Shown: positions 37,600-47,570, numbered from the stretch's first letter. The stretch: DNA of 64,000 nt from Limimaricola cinnabarinus LL-001 (GCF_000466965.1 NZ_BATB01000004.1:62001-126000), one strand, 5' to 3'. Program-made: numbers and translations. Notes: generated by a model from the sequence alone, not told the origin.

Positions 37600-38630
37600 C
37601 GCCGTCCCGCCCGGCCCAGCGCCTCGCGGTAGATCGCACGCAGCTCGGCTTCGGGCACCGGCGTCCCCGCCGCCGCCCCGGCGAGCCAGCGATGCGCGGC
37701 GCGGCCAAGGGCATAGGTGGCGGCGAAACTCGCCGCCCCGGCGGCCGCGGCTCCCAGCGTCTGCCCCGCGACCGGCACCAGCTTGAACGCCTGCCGCAGC
37801 GCATAGCTCGCGCCGAACCGCAGCGCCGCGCCGAGCCCGAGGGCGGCGGCGAACTCGGCGGCCCGCGCGCCGCTCCAATCGACTTTGTGATGGCGCGCCA
37901 GCGACTGCAGCATCGCCGCTTGCAGCCCCGGTACCGTGACCACGCCAAGAAGCGGCGCGAGATCCGTCGCCGCCGCCGCTCCGGCAAAACGCAGCACCTC
38001 CGAGCGCACCGCCGCGAAACCGTCGCCGTGCTCATCCGCCGAAGTTTGCCCCAGGAGCAGCGCGACATCGGGCATGGTTTCGCCTAGCAGGTCGCACAGC
38101 GCCTCGAGACCTCGCGTCTCCTTCGGCCCGAGCGATATCTCCAGCCCCTGAAGCTGGTCACCCGCCGCTGCCTCGAGCCGGGCCTGCATGGCGGCGCGGG
38201 CCCGGAACCGGGTCTGTTCGTCTGGCACCTCGTCCGCCGCCGTGTGCAGCACGATGATCCGGATATTCGGCTTGCGGCGCCGCACCTCGCGCAGCGCCGC
38301 CTCGAGATCCGACTGCGCCGGATCGTCGAGTCTTGCGAGGGCGAGAATCGCATGGCTGCGCGCCTCGCACTGCGCCAGATCCTCGGCGGCGTCATAGCCC
38401 GCCTCGCCCAAGCCCCGCGTGTCGAGAAACCGCATCAAGGGCTGGTCTTGGGGAAAATCGAACACATCCGCGTTGCGCGTGCAGGGTGCGAAGCCAGACC
38501 CAAGCTCGATCTCGTCAACCCCGGTCAGCGCCCGGACCAGCGAGGATTTCCCGGCGCCCGTCTTGCCCAAGAGCCAGACCACCGGAAGCGGTCGCGCGGT
38601 CGGGTCTGTGTCGGTCAGAGGGTCGGACAT
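37596..38630 (-). CDS. GTPase with C-terminal DUF697-like membrane domain (first of a pair)
   Basis: A 344-residue protein starting MSDPLTDTDPTARPLP. The G domain has VWLLGKTGAGKSSLVRALTG (G1), FLDTRGLGEAGYD (G3) and LHTAADE where the G4 N/TKxD should be. The C-terminal third is Ala/Gly-rich and hydrophobic (AAAAGAASFAATYALGRAA), as in DUF697 domains. A TTG start at 38672 would add 14 residues; I prefer the ATG. No clear Shine-Dalgarno site precedes it. It is coupled to the second GTPase by a 4-bp overlap. Confidence 0.82.
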   Translation of the reverse strand: MSDPLTDTDPTARPLPVVWLLGKTGAGKSSLVRALTGVDEIELGSGFAPCTRNADVFDFPQDQPLMRFLDTRGLGEAGYDAAEDLAQCEARSHAILALARLDDPAQSDLEAALREVRRRKPNIRIIVLHTAADEVPDEQTRFRARAAMQARLEAAAGDQLQGLEISLGPKETRGLEALCDLLGETMPDVALLLGQTSADEHGDGFAAVRSEVLRFAGAAAATDLAPLLGVVTVPGLQAAMLQSLARHHKVDWSGARAAEFAAALGLGAALRFGASYALRQAFKLVPVAGQTLGAAAAGAASFAATYALGRAAHRWLAGAAAGTPVPEAELRAIYREALGRAGRR

Positions 38631-38790
38631 GGAGCGGATGGGCCTTTGGCGGGAACGGGAGACGGCACTCAAGCACGGCCGCCTTGCCTGAACAACTCAC
38701 CGCCGCCCCGCCCGGTTCGCGACCTGGATATTTTCTGCGGTTTTCGACTTGACGCCCCCGCCATGCTGTCATACTTCCGGCCTCGCTTCA

Positions 38791-38867
38791 GGCGGAGTAG
38801 CTCAGTTGGTTAGAGCAGCGGAATCATAATCCGCGTGTCGGGGGTTCAAGTCCCTCCTCCGCTACCA
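38791..38867 (+). tRNA. tRNA-Met (CAT)
   Basis: The 77-nt gene folds into a full cloverleaf: acceptor GGCGGAG / CTCCGCT with a G-U pair at position 1, D-arm with AGCTCAGTTGGTTAGAGC, anticodon stem GCGGA/TCCGC with loop ATCATAA (anticodon CAT at 38825-38827), T-arm GGGGGTTCAAGTCCCTC, and encoded CCA. The presence of a G1-U72 rather than an unpaired C1 favours elongator over initiator tRNA-Met; a lysidine-modified Ile2 tRNA cannot be excluded from sequence alone. No integrase or attachment repeat is visible next to it. Confidence 0.95.
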
Positions 38868-39067
38868 AGCCCCCCTTCAAACGACATTCTGGGCCGCAAA
38901 GTTGCCATGCTGCGAAGTCCGGCGTTCCTTGCCGCATCGGGTCGCGCTGTCTTGCGTTCCGCCCTGACGGGATGGTTATCTCGACCTGACCTCCGCCTCG
39001 GCATCATGCCCCGACCCGGAGCGCGGCATGCCTGATGCGTGCCCACCTTAGCCGTTGGAGCCCGCCG

Positions 39068-40443
39068 ATGACCAAGCTTTCGAACTCTCTCGCGCAGGCG
39101 GACATCGCCACCGCTCTACATCCCTACACCACGCCCGCCGCCACGAGGAGCGCGGCCCGCTGGTGATCTCACGCGGCGAGGGGATCCATGTCTATGACGA
39201 AGCGGGCAAGCAGTACATCGAGGGGTTGTCAGGGCTGTGGTCCGTGGGCGTCGGCTTCTCCGAGCCGCGGCTCGTCGAGGCGGCGCATAAACAGATGCAG
39301 GCCCTGCCCTATTACCACAGCTTTGCGCACAAAGCCCATGAGCCGTCGATCCGGCTGGCCGAGAAGCTCGTCGAGATGACGCCCGAGGGACTCGACCGGG
39401 TATTCTTTACCTCGTCCGGTTCGGAGGCCAACGACACCGTCGTGAAGATGGTCTGGTTCATGAACAATGCGCTGGGGCGGCCCGAGAAGAAGAAGTTCCT
39501 CGCCCGGACCAAGGGCTATCACGGCATCACCGTGGCTTCGGGTTCGCTCACCGGGCTGCCCTACAACCACATGCACTTCGACCTTCCGGCGATCCCGGTC
39601 ATGCATCTGACCTGCCCGCATCACTACCGCTTTGGTCAGGAGGACGAGAGCGAAGCCGACTTCACCGCGCGGCTCCTCAAGGAAGCCGAGGAGGTCATCG
39701 AGCGCGAGGGGCCCGAGACCATCGCCGCCTTCATCGGTGAGCCGCTGATGGCCGCAGGCGGCGTCATGCCACCCCCCGAAGGCTACTGGCCCGGCATCGA
39801 GGCACTGTGCCGCAAGCACGACATCCTGCTGGTCTCCGACGAGGTGATCTGCGGCTTCGGACGGTTGGGGTCGTCCTTCGGCTGCGTCCATTATGGCTTC
39901 ACACCCGACATCATGGTGACCTCCAAGCAGCTCACCTCCTCCTACATGCCGCTGGCCGCGATCGTGTTCTCGAAGAAGGTCTACGACGCCATCGCCGACA
40001 ACACCGCGCGGATCGGCACCTTCGGTCATGGCTTCACCGCCTCGGGACATCCGGTGGCGACGGCCGTGGGGCTTGAGAACCTGCACATCATCGAGGAACG
40101 CGACCTGATCGGCAACGCGGCCCGCATGGGCGCGCGGATGCAGGACGGGCTCAGGGCCTATGCCGATCACCCGCTGGTGGGCGAGGTGCGTGGCGCAGGG
40201 CTGATCGCGGGGTTGGAGCTGGTGGCGGACAAGGCGACGAAGCGGCCCTTCGACCCGGTGGGCCGGGTCGGTCTCATGGCCTTCGAGACCGGCCATGAAG
40301 AGGGTCTGATCTGCCGCAACGTGGGCGACACACTGGCGCTTTGCCCGCCGATGATCGTGACCGAGACCGACGTCGACGAGATCGTCGCGCGGATGGGCCG
40401 TATCCTCGACCGGACCGCCGAGCGGCTGGCGCGCGAAGGCTGA
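39068..40443 (+). pseudogene. class III omega-aminotransferase, frame broken by a 1-nt deletion near the start
   Basis: The restored protein has about 458 residues. The start ATG 39068 (GGAG upstream) reads MTKLSNSLAQADIATALHPY, then one A is missing at about 39131; adding it gives TNARRHEERGPLVISRG, the normal omega-aminotransferase N-terminus, and the rest is intact. Visible are SSGSEANDTVVKMV, DEVICGFGRLG and VTSKQLTSSYMPLAA with the Schiff-base Lys. It resembles the Ruegeria/Silicibacter-type amine, putrescine or GABA transaminases. It lies alone after tRNA-Met and before the convergent RTX nuclease; the amine donor is unknown. Confidence 0.88.
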
Positions 40444-40539
40444 GCCGGAGCCCAGCCCGCTTGCAAATCGGGTGCCGCCCGAGGCCATCACGGGATGGCC
40501 GGGCCGCACCCGTTCGGCACCGCCCCGCAAGACAGCCCG

Positions 40540-43500
40540 TCAGACGAAGGCCATGGTGCCTTCATTCATGAAGGTGATGTCGGCGAGGTCGTCCACGAAC
40601 TTCACGAAGATCTCGTCCCTGTCGCCCGCCAGCTCGATCCTGAGATGATTGCCGGTCGTGCGCGCCCCGGCGATCCGGGCGCCGCCAAGGTCGATCACGT
40701 CGAGGCCGACCTCGTAGTCGATGATCATCTCCCGCTCGCGCATGCCGTTCGAGGTTTCGGTCCCGAAAACGAAGCGATCCGCGCCGGCACCGCCCGTCAC
40801 CTTGTCGAGCCGCCCCGCTCCGCTGGCGATCAGGTCACGCCCGTCGGTGCCCGACAGCTTGTCGTTCCTGTCGCTGCCGCCCGCCACGATGTTGAAAGTC
40901 GGCGCGAGATCGAGCCCGACCAGGATCGGATCGTGATCCGAGGCGCGGAAGGCGTTGGCCTCGTAGAGGTCGTTGCCGGAGGGCTCCTCTTCGAAGCTGC
41001 GCTCGCTGGGGTCGCGGATATCGTCATTGTAGTCGAACAGCGGCACCTCGTCGGCGTTGATGTGCCAAGCTGTCGCGCCCGTGACCTGCGTGGCGAGGCC
41101 GGTGTTGGCCATCGCGTAATCAAGCGTGCCGAGCTGCCCGTCGAAGAGATAGCTGTAGGCGGCATCGCCCGCGTGGGCCGCAAGCAGGTCGACGAAATCG
41201 TCGGAGGTGCCGGCCATGCCGTCGGCCCCCTGACGGATCGTCTCGATCGGGTCCTCCATCGCATAGGAGTTCAGATCGCCCAGGATCAGCTGATCGGCGT
41301 CGCCCGAGCCGGTCGGATCGGTGGCGAGCCAGTCGACGAGGGCGGCGGCGGCATCGGTGCGGATCTGGTCGTTGTTGCCCGCGCCATCCCCCGAGGCGGC
41401 GTCGCCCTCGAAGATCGACCCCTTGGATTTCAGGTGATTGACGGTGGCGGTGAAAATGCCGGTGGTTTCGATTTCCTCGAAGGTCTGCGCCAGAGCGGGC
41501 CGGTTCGCCCCGTCGCGGAACCGCGCGTCGACGGATTCGTCGAGGATCGCATAATCGCCGACGGGCCGCACCTTGGTCTGGTCGTAGATCAGCGCCACCT
41601 TGATCGCGTCGGTGCCGATCAGCCCGGTATCGACATAGGCATAGGTCTCGGCACCCAGACGGGCGTTGACCGCCTCGACCAGCGCGGCGGTGGCCGCCCC
41701 GTCGTCGTTCTCGATCTCGATCAGGCCCACGACCTGCGCGTCGAGCTTGACCAGCGCGTCGACGATCTTGTCGGTCTGCCGTTCCAGCTCTGCGGCACTG
41801 TCGGCGCCGCGCGGGTCGAGGCCGGTGGCGGTGGTGTTCGATCCGTCGTCGAGCGTGGTGAAGTAGTTCAGTACGTTGAACGACGCGGCCTTGAGAGAGC
41901 CGCCGACATCCTCGGGCGTCTCGCTGCGTTCGTTGACGGGGGTGAAGATCACCGGGTCGGCCTCGGTCGGGCGCAGGCGCCACGCATCGGTGCCGAACTG
42001 GCCTGCATAGGACCAGTGCAGCACGCCGGTGAGGTCGGTGACCACGTCGCCGCCGCGGAAGAAGTCTTCGCCTTGGGTGCCGGTCGAGAAGCCGCCCGGT
42101 TGCGGATGGAAGATCTCGCCATCCGGCGTCGCCGCGTTCTGGGTGTTGTTGCCGTCGTCGAGGATGATACGCCGGGTGGCGAGCTCGTCGAGATAGGCTT
42201 GATAGCCTGCCTCGTCCGGGGCGTGAGTTGGGTATATTGGTACGGGCGCGCGCCTTCGTAGAGGGTGACCTGCCCGTATCGCGCCAGCTCGAAATACTCC
42301 GAGACGACCATCTCCTGAGCGAAGCCGATCTTCATGCCCTCGAACTGCTCCAGCGCGGTCAGTTCCTCGTTCCCGCCAAACTGCGCGCGCTCGATGAGCG
42401 GCACCTCGATGAGATCGAGGTTGTTGCCGTCGTCGAGCGTTTCGATGGTTGCTCCGCCATCCTCGGCCCGGATCTGGGTCATGCCGAAGTTCTCGCTCAC
42501 CGTGCCGGTGACCGACACGCTGTAGCCTTCGGCGACGGTGAACCCGCCGGGCGCATAGACGAAGATGCCTTCGGAGGAACGCAGGTCGCCGTCGCTGTCG
42601 GCGGCCTCTTCCTGCACGAAGAAGCCGCGCAGATCAGGGAAGGTCGCGGTGACGATGCCCTCGATCCGCACCTCCTCGCCATCGAGCGGCGAGGAGCCTT
42701 CATCCCCGAACCGGTTCATGATCTGGGTATCCGGGGTGCCCTGAATGGTCGAGATGAACACCAGCTCGGCCTTTTCGGGCTCGGGCGGCGGTGGCGTGCC
42801 GAGCGTGGTTCCGGTCAGTTGGATGTTGTCGAAGCGGTTGTTGCCCAAGGACGAGGTCGCCCCATCGAGGGTGAAGCGAATGATTGCGTCCGAGGCTCCG
42901 TCGAGCAGGGTGCTCGCGTCCGCCGTTTCGATCGCCCAACTGCTGGTCAGGGTGCCGCTGTCGGCGAATATCTCAGTAAAGGTCACGCCGCCATCGGTCG
43001 AGACCGAGACGATGCGGCTGTCGAAGCCCGAGGAGCTGCCCCGGTTGGCCCAAGTGATGTCGACATTGCTCCAGTCGCCGAGATCGGCACGGATATCGAA
43101 ATACGCCTCGTTGTTGGCTTCGCCCGTGACGGTCAGCGATCCACCGGGAAACGCGCCATCGGGCCGGTTCAGTCCGGTGCCGCCGAACGAGCCCCAGTTG
43201 TTCGAGGAGGAGGTCGCGAAGTTGTCGCCCTCAAGGGCCGTCACATCGAGATAGGCCCCGTAGCCGGCCACCTCGGGCAGATCGCCGGTGTCGGGATCGG
43301 GCGAACCGATCAGCACGCCTCCGCCCGCGCTTGCCACCGGAAACAGCGCATTGATGCCCAAAAGCTGTGGCACGATGCCCGACATCGGCTCGGCGGGATC
43401 AAGAAACCCGTCGTCGAAACCGTTGTTGTCCAGCATGTGGCCGTATCGCGACCGCGCGTCGGCATCGTCCAAGGTCGCGTTCAGCAGGTCGCCGTCATCG

Positions 43501-43547
43501 TCGCTGTTGTTGAAGCTCCACCAGGCCAGAAGGGTCTGTTCGCTCAT
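40540..43547 (-). pseudogene. ExeM/NucH-family extracellular endonuclease with RTX-type C-terminus, one 1-nt deletion
   Basis: The restored protein has about 1002 residues. ATG 43547 (GGAGAA upstream) gives MSEQTLLAWWSFNNSDD; there is no signal peptide. The N-terminal third looks like a cohesin/Ig-like extracellular region, and a middle OB-like segment (VFISTIQGTPDTQIMNRF, EVRIEGIVTATFPDLRGF) follows. The frame breaks near 42224; one A restores TQLNAPDEAGYQAYLDELAT. The second half is an endonuclease/exonuclease/phosphatase-like fold (ASFNVLNYF, GLIEIENDDGA, LILGDLNSYA, SDHDPILVGL). The end has a Ca-binding RTX stretch (NDKLSGTDGRDLIASGAG, GGAGADRFVF), which with no signal peptide points to type I secretion. 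It likely degrades extracellular DNA. Confidence 0.85.
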
Positions 43548-44030
43548 GTCTCGGTTCTCCGTGAACATCTCGGACCCCGCGCGGTCCCTCGATAGGGGCG
43601 AGTAAAGGGGCGGGAATCCGGTGCGGCAAGAAAACTCGCTTGGCACTTACTCGACGTCAGCCCGAGAAAGGTGCAAGCTTGGAAGGGGAATTTCCGGGCG
43701 GCACTGAGCTCTGAACAGCCGGATAGGACGAGGAAACCCAAGGACATTCCGGGGTGGATTGCCCCCAAGGCGCTTCTGCCCGTGATGTATCCCCGGGCTG
43801 CCATTACGTTTGGCCAAACAAGAAGAGGAATGGCGAGGTCCCAGAACCTGACGGAGGAAGAACGACTGCCCGGTCATTAACCTCATAGCCATGTTTTTCA
43901 GCGAAAATCTTGCGATTCCATGCAACAGTTCAGGGTTTTTCTCGAGCGCCGGTGGCCCCCGATACGATATCACCGGAGTATGCGTCGGTGCGGGACACCG
44001 CCGCCTTGGAATCACAGCGAGGATCCCGTC
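43548..44030. other. gene-free region upstream of the RTX nuclease and PilZ genes
   Basis: About 480 bp that separates two divergent genes. I see only short ORFs without family resemblance. A 10-bp palindrome TTTGGCCAAA lies near 43808. The promoters of both genes must lie here; no -35/-10 pair is clear enough to annotate. Confidence 0.6.
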
Positions 44031-44353
44031 ATGCGTTACCGCAACATGCGCTACCCTGCGGACAGCGAATGCCGCGTCGAATTGAACGGGTCGGTCAACC
44101 GCGCCCGCCTCGTGGACATCAGCCTTCGGGCGCCCGCCTCAAGGGCCTGCCGGCGCTTCAAAGCAACAGCCGGATCATCATTTGTCACACTTACCGGCGT
44201 ATCGCCGCGCAGGTCATCTGGTCGAATGATCGCTATACCGGCGTGCGCTTCTCGATGCCGCTCGGCACGCAGGAGGTCAACGATATCAGGGGCGTCGTGG
44301 CCTCTGGGGGCTTTGGCTCCCAAGGGAACCATGGCTTCCGTGAGATGACCTGA
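44031..44353 (+). pseudogene. PilZ-domain c-di-GMP-binding protein, one 1-nt deletion
   Basis: A small PilZ protein of about 107 residues once restored. It reads MRYRNMRYPADSECRVELN then ARLVDISLR; one G lost near 44130 shifts the frame, and restoring it gives GARLKGLPALQSN, completing the DxSxxG element that together with the basic N-terminal R-rich stretch forms the c-di-GMP site. The remainder (QVIWSNDRYTGVRFSMPLG) is typical PilZ beta-barrel. ATG 44031 has GCGAGGAT upstream. It precedes an MHYT-GGDEF-EAL gene, so the pair may form a local c-di-GMP circuit. A terminator follows at 44398. Confidence 0.82.
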
Positions 44354-44397
44354 CCACTGGCGGCCAAGCCGGTTTCCTCGACTTTGCACGATCAGAC

Positions 44398-44434
44398 ATC
44401 GCCGTTCAGCCCTCGGGCTGAAACGGCGATTTTG
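44398..44434 (+). terminator. Rho-independent terminator after the PilZ gene
   Basis: ATCGCCGTTCAGCCC pairs with GGGCTGAAACGGCGAT (one bulged A) across a 2-nt loop, followed by TTT. This ends the PilZ transcript before the GGDEF-EAL gene, which needs its own promoter in 44435-44536. Confidence 0.82.
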
Positions 44435-44536
44435 CGCATGGCGATTGCACCCGGATTGCGACAAAAGCACCATTTGCGCCATTATTCCGTCGAACTCCCC
44501 GGTCAATCCGAAACGAGGTAATCGGGGATTAAGATC

Positions 44537-46951
44537 ATGTTCATGTCGCTCGTGCAGGGGCTGCTGCACACTCAGACCGAGTTCTTGGTGATGGCAGCCT
44601 TCGTCTGCGCGGCCATGGCCGTGACGCTGGTGATCCTGATGCGCAACGTCGCCGTCACCGAAGGGCAGGCGCGGCTCGCCCCCCTCGCATGGATCACCGT
44701 CGTGGCGGGTCTTGGCGTCTGGACCACGCATTTCATCGTCATGGTCGGATATCGCCCCGCAGCCTCGGTAAGCTATGCGCCCGGCACCACGGCGATTTCG
44801 GCGTTGGTCGGTATCTTGTTCGTCGGCCTGCCGCTGGCGGCGGCCTGCCTTCTGCGGCGGCGTTGGTCGCGGGCGGTGTTGGGCGCCGTGGCCGGGGCCG
44901 GCGTCGGGGCGATGCATTTCACCGGCATGATGGCGATGCAAAGCCCGATGCATCACCAGTCGGACACCTCGCTCGTGGCGATCCTTCTGGGAATGGTGTT
45001 CTTTGCACCCGCCATGGCCGTCAGGGGGGTGAGCCGGCGCGCGAGATGGCTGCGCGGCACGGCCTTCGTGGCCGGTGTCTGCTCTTTGCACTTCACCGCC
45101 ATGTCCGGGCTTTCGGTGATGGTCATCGGCCAGGGCGTCTTTGGTATCGACCGTCGAATCCTGTCGATTTTCACCGGCCTTGCCGCCTTGGGGCTGTGCT
45201 ATGCGGCGATGACCGCGATGGCGAACCGCCATCGCCTCATGACTGCGCAAAAGGCGATCGAACGCAAGGACGCCTCCTTTCTCGCGGCGCTGCAGAACAT
45301 GTCCAACGCGCTGATCATGATCGACGCCGACCGGGTGATCACCGCGATTAACCAGCGCAGCTACGAGCTTTTCGCCATTGAGGAATCCGATGTCGGGGCG
45401 GGCGACACGCTCGACCATCTGCTCGATGCCATCGGACGCCAGCGCAACTGGGAGAGCGAACGCCTCGCCTCGACGATCGAGACCCATCTCAAGCGCCTGA
45501 GCAAGAACGCCATGCTGCGCGACGAGGAAGAGTTCGCCAACGGTAAGGTTCTGTGCATCTCTAGCCGCAAGGTGCCCGGAGGCGAGGTCGTGATCACCTT
45601 CGACGACTTCACCGAGCACCGCGCCGCGCAGGCCAAGATCGCGCATATGGCCTTTCACGACGCGCTCACCGGTCTGCCAAACCGCCGCAGCTTTCGCGAC
45701 CACATGGCCACGCTCAACCCGGCGCGGCACCAGCGCGCCCTGCTGATGATCGACCTCGATCACTTCAAGGTGGTCAACGACACGCTGGGCCATCCTGTGG
45801 GGGACGGTCTTCTGGTACAGGTCGCGCGCCGCCTGCTCGACGCCGCCGGCTCCTCTGCCACGGTGTTCCGGCTGGGCGGCGACGAACTCGTGGCCGTCCT
45901 CAATGGCGCGGGCGAGGTCGAGGCGTTGGAAACCGGACGGAACATCATTGAAAGCATCGGCGCGCCCTACGACGTGGATGGCCACACCATCACCATCGGC
46001 TGCAGCATCGGCGCGAGCCTGACCGGCGACGGCATCGGCGCCTCCGAAGCGCTGCAGCGCGCCGATCTTGGCCTCTACCGGGCCAAGAACCTCGGCCGGA
46101 ATCGCATCCAGTTCTACGAAGACGGCATGATGGAGCAGGCCCTTGAGCGTCGCCAGATGGAGAGCGATCTCGCGCAGGCGCTGAAATGCGAGGAGTTCGA
46201 ACTCGACTACCAGCCGATCTTCCGCCTGTCCGACCGCTCGATCCTCGGCTTCGAGGCGCTGATCCGCTGGCACCACCCGGTGCGCGGGCTCATCTCTCCG
46301 GCAGATTTCATCCCGCTGAGCGAAGAAAACGGCATGATCATTCAGATCGGTGAATGGGTGATCAACGAGGCCTGTCGCCAGCTTTCGGAATGGTCCACGG
46401 ACATCCATATCGCGATCAATGTCTCGCCGCTGCAGATGCGCCTTCCCTCGATCGTCGAAGTGGTGCGCAAGGCACTGGAGCGGCATGGGCTGGCGGCCAC
46501 GCGCCTGACGCTCGAGTTGACCGAGACTGCGCTGGTGCGTGACGGCGCGCATCTGGCGCGCAACCTGATCGCGCTGCGCGGCATGGGCGTGAAGATCGCG
46601 ATGGATGATTTCGGGACCGGCTACTCCTCCTTCACACATCTGCGCGATTTCGAACTCGACCAGATCAAGATCGATCGCAGCTTCATCAACGTGTCGCAGA
46701 CCGACCATAAGGCTTGGGCGGTGGCGCAGGCGGTGACGAACATGGCCCGCGAATTGTCGGTCGGCGCGGTGGGCGAAGGGGTGGAGACCTCCGAGCAGAT
46801 CACGCGGTTGATGCAGCTCGGTTGCGACGTGGCGCAGGGCTTCCACTTGGGCAGGCCCGTCAATGGCGAAAAGGCAAGCCGCCTGCTCGCCGATGCGCAG
46901 ACGGCCGCGCGCGAGGTCTTCCTGGGCAAGGAAAACGTCGCGGCCGAGTGA
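44537..46951 (+). CDS. MHYT-PAS-GGDEF-EAL cyclic-di-GMP protein
   Basis: An 804-residue membrane protein. The first 220 residues hold seven hydrophobic segments with MHYT-type motifs (TTHFIVMVGY, GAMHFTGMMAM, SLHFTAMSGL), proposed to sense metals or gases. A PAS-like region (about 250-350) follows, then GGDEF domain with FRLGGDELVAVL (last residue L, not F), then EAL with FEALIRWHHP, DDFGTGYSS and GEGVETSEQ. No RxxD inhibitory site lies upstream of GGDEL (SSATVF instead), so product inhibition there is unlikely. The EAL residues look complete, so phosphodiesterase activity is expected and cyclase activity is possible. Confidence 0.93.
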   Translation: MFMSLVQGLLHTQTEFLVMAAFVCAAMAVTLVILMRNVAVTEGQARLAPLAWITVVAGLGVWTTHFIVMVGYRPAASVSYAPGTTAISALVGILFVGLPLAAACLLRRRWSRAVLGAVAGAGVGAMHFTGMMAMQSPMHHQSDTSLVAILLGMVFFAPAMAVRGVSRRARWLRGTAFVAGVCSLHFTAMSGLSVMVIGQGVFGIDRRILSIFTGLAALGLCYAAMTAMANRHRLMTAQKAIERKDASFLAALQNMSNALIMIDADRVITAINQRSYELFAIEESDVGAGDTLDHLLDAIGRQRNWESERLASTIETHLKRLSKNAMLRDEEEFANGKVLCISSRKVPGGEVVITFDDFTEHRAAQAKIAHMAFHDALTGLPNRRSFRDHMATLNPARHQRALLMIDLDHFKVVNDTLGHPVGDGLLVQVARRLLDAAGSSATVFRLGGDELVAVLNGAGEVEALETGRNIIESIGAPYDVDGHTITIGCSIGASLTGDGIGASEALQRADLGLYRAKNLGRNRIQFYEDGMMEQALERRQMESDLAQALKCEEFELDYQPIFRLSDRSILGFEALIRWHHPVRGLISPADFIPLSEENGMIIQIGEWVINEACRQLSEWSTDIHIAINVSPLQMRLPSIVEVVRKALERHGLAATRLTLELTETALVRDGAHLARNLIALRGMGVKIAMDDFGTGYSSFTHLRDFELDQIKIDRSFINVSQTDHKAWAVAQAVTNMARELSVGAVGEGVETSEQITRLMQLGCDVAQGFHLGRPVNGEKASRLLADAQTAAREVFLGKENVAAE

Positions 46952-47057
46952 CGCCGGGGCGGCACGAGCAAGCGGTCCGGGTGATGGAGCCGGACCGATC
47001 TGGCATCATGGGACCATCCCGCCGGATGCTCCGTCAGGGCCTGATTGCGACGGGTTG

Positions 47058-47100
47058 AAAAAGGCCTCGCACCATCCGGTCTCCTTGAGATCACGAGGCC
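47058..47100 (-). terminator. Rho-independent terminator of the ArsR gene
   Basis: GGCCTCG (47063-47069) and CGAGGCC (47094-47100) close a branched hairpin; read on the minus strand the stem is followed by TTTTT. Confidence 0.7.
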
Positions 47101-47136
47101 GATCAGGTGTCGTCGATGGCCGTTCCGGCATGGCTT

Positions 47137-47475
47137 TCAGGCGGGGTCGAGGTCTGCTTCGCCGTTCGGTTTGCCCTGCGCACAATACAGAGCATGAAGC
47201 GTCTCCAGCACGGCGGCGACCTCCCGGCCCTTCACGCGGTAATAGATCGTCTGCCCGTCGCGCCGGCCCTCGACGAGGCCGGCCTCCTTCAGCCGCTTGA
47301 GCTGCTGCGACATGGTTGGCTGCGACATGTCGCAGGCCTGTGCCAGATCGCCCACCGACCGCTCGCCATCGAGCAGGCGGCACAGGATCTGCAGCCGCGC
47401 TTCCGAGGCCAGCATGCCCATCAAGGTCGCAGCGCCCGCGATGTCGCCTTCGAGGAAGTCGTCGGTGATTTTCAT
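47137..47475 (-). CDS. bigR: ArsR/SmtB-family repressor of the BigR/SqrR sulfide-sensing type
   Basis: A 112-residue winged helix-turn-helix protein (recognition segment DMSQPTMSQQLKRLKEAGLV, about residues 49-68). Cys32 (QILCRLL) and Cys98 (ALYCAQG) are 66 residues apart, the same separation as Cys41 and Cys107 in Rhodobacter capsulatus SqrR and the matching pair in BigR, which form a sulfur-linked bridge on persulfide exposure. There is an extra Cys48. It is divergent from the YeeE-persulfide dioxygenase operon with a perfect palindrome between. Assigning persulfide sensing is from these Cys positions and context. Confidence 0.85.
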   Translation of the reverse strand: MKITDDFLEGDIAGAATLMGMLASEARLQILCRLLDGERSVGDLAQACDMSQPTMSQQLKRLKEAGLVEGRRDGQTIYYRVKGREVAAVLETLHALYCAQGKPNGEADLDPA

Positions 47476-47484
47476 ATTCGGCCC

Positions 47485-47498
47485 ATTGAATATTCAAT
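47485..47498. promoter_or_regulatory. BigR/SqrR-type operator palindrome
   Basis: ATTGAATATTCAAT is a perfect 14-bp palindrome 10 bp upstream of the ArsR start codon, in the 95-bp divergent region. A looser AT-rich element CAAATATATTG (47503-47513) follows. Such AT-rich palindromes are typical of BigR targets. Confidence 0.72.
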
Positions 47499-47570
47499 AA
47501 GGCAAATATATTGATGTCCTGAAACAAGACAAGCCCGCTGGCGTTGGGCGATGTATCACGGAGGCGAGAG

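Noticed and set aside
38791-39067. tRNA-Met as an integration site for a mobile element
   Set aside because: No integrase gene and no repeated tRNA 3' end is visible near the tRNA.
40444-40539. A terminator between the aminotransferase and the convergent nuclease gene
   Set aside because: Stems are present (GCCAT-ATGGC within a larger pairing) but no U tract on either strand.
43671-43880. A 69-codon plus-strand frame in the gap before PilZ
   Set aside because: No ribosome site, no family resemblance and no codon bias to support it.
44051-46846. A 931-codon minus-strand frame
   Set aside because: Antisense to the GGDEF-EAL gene; composition is that of a shadow frame.
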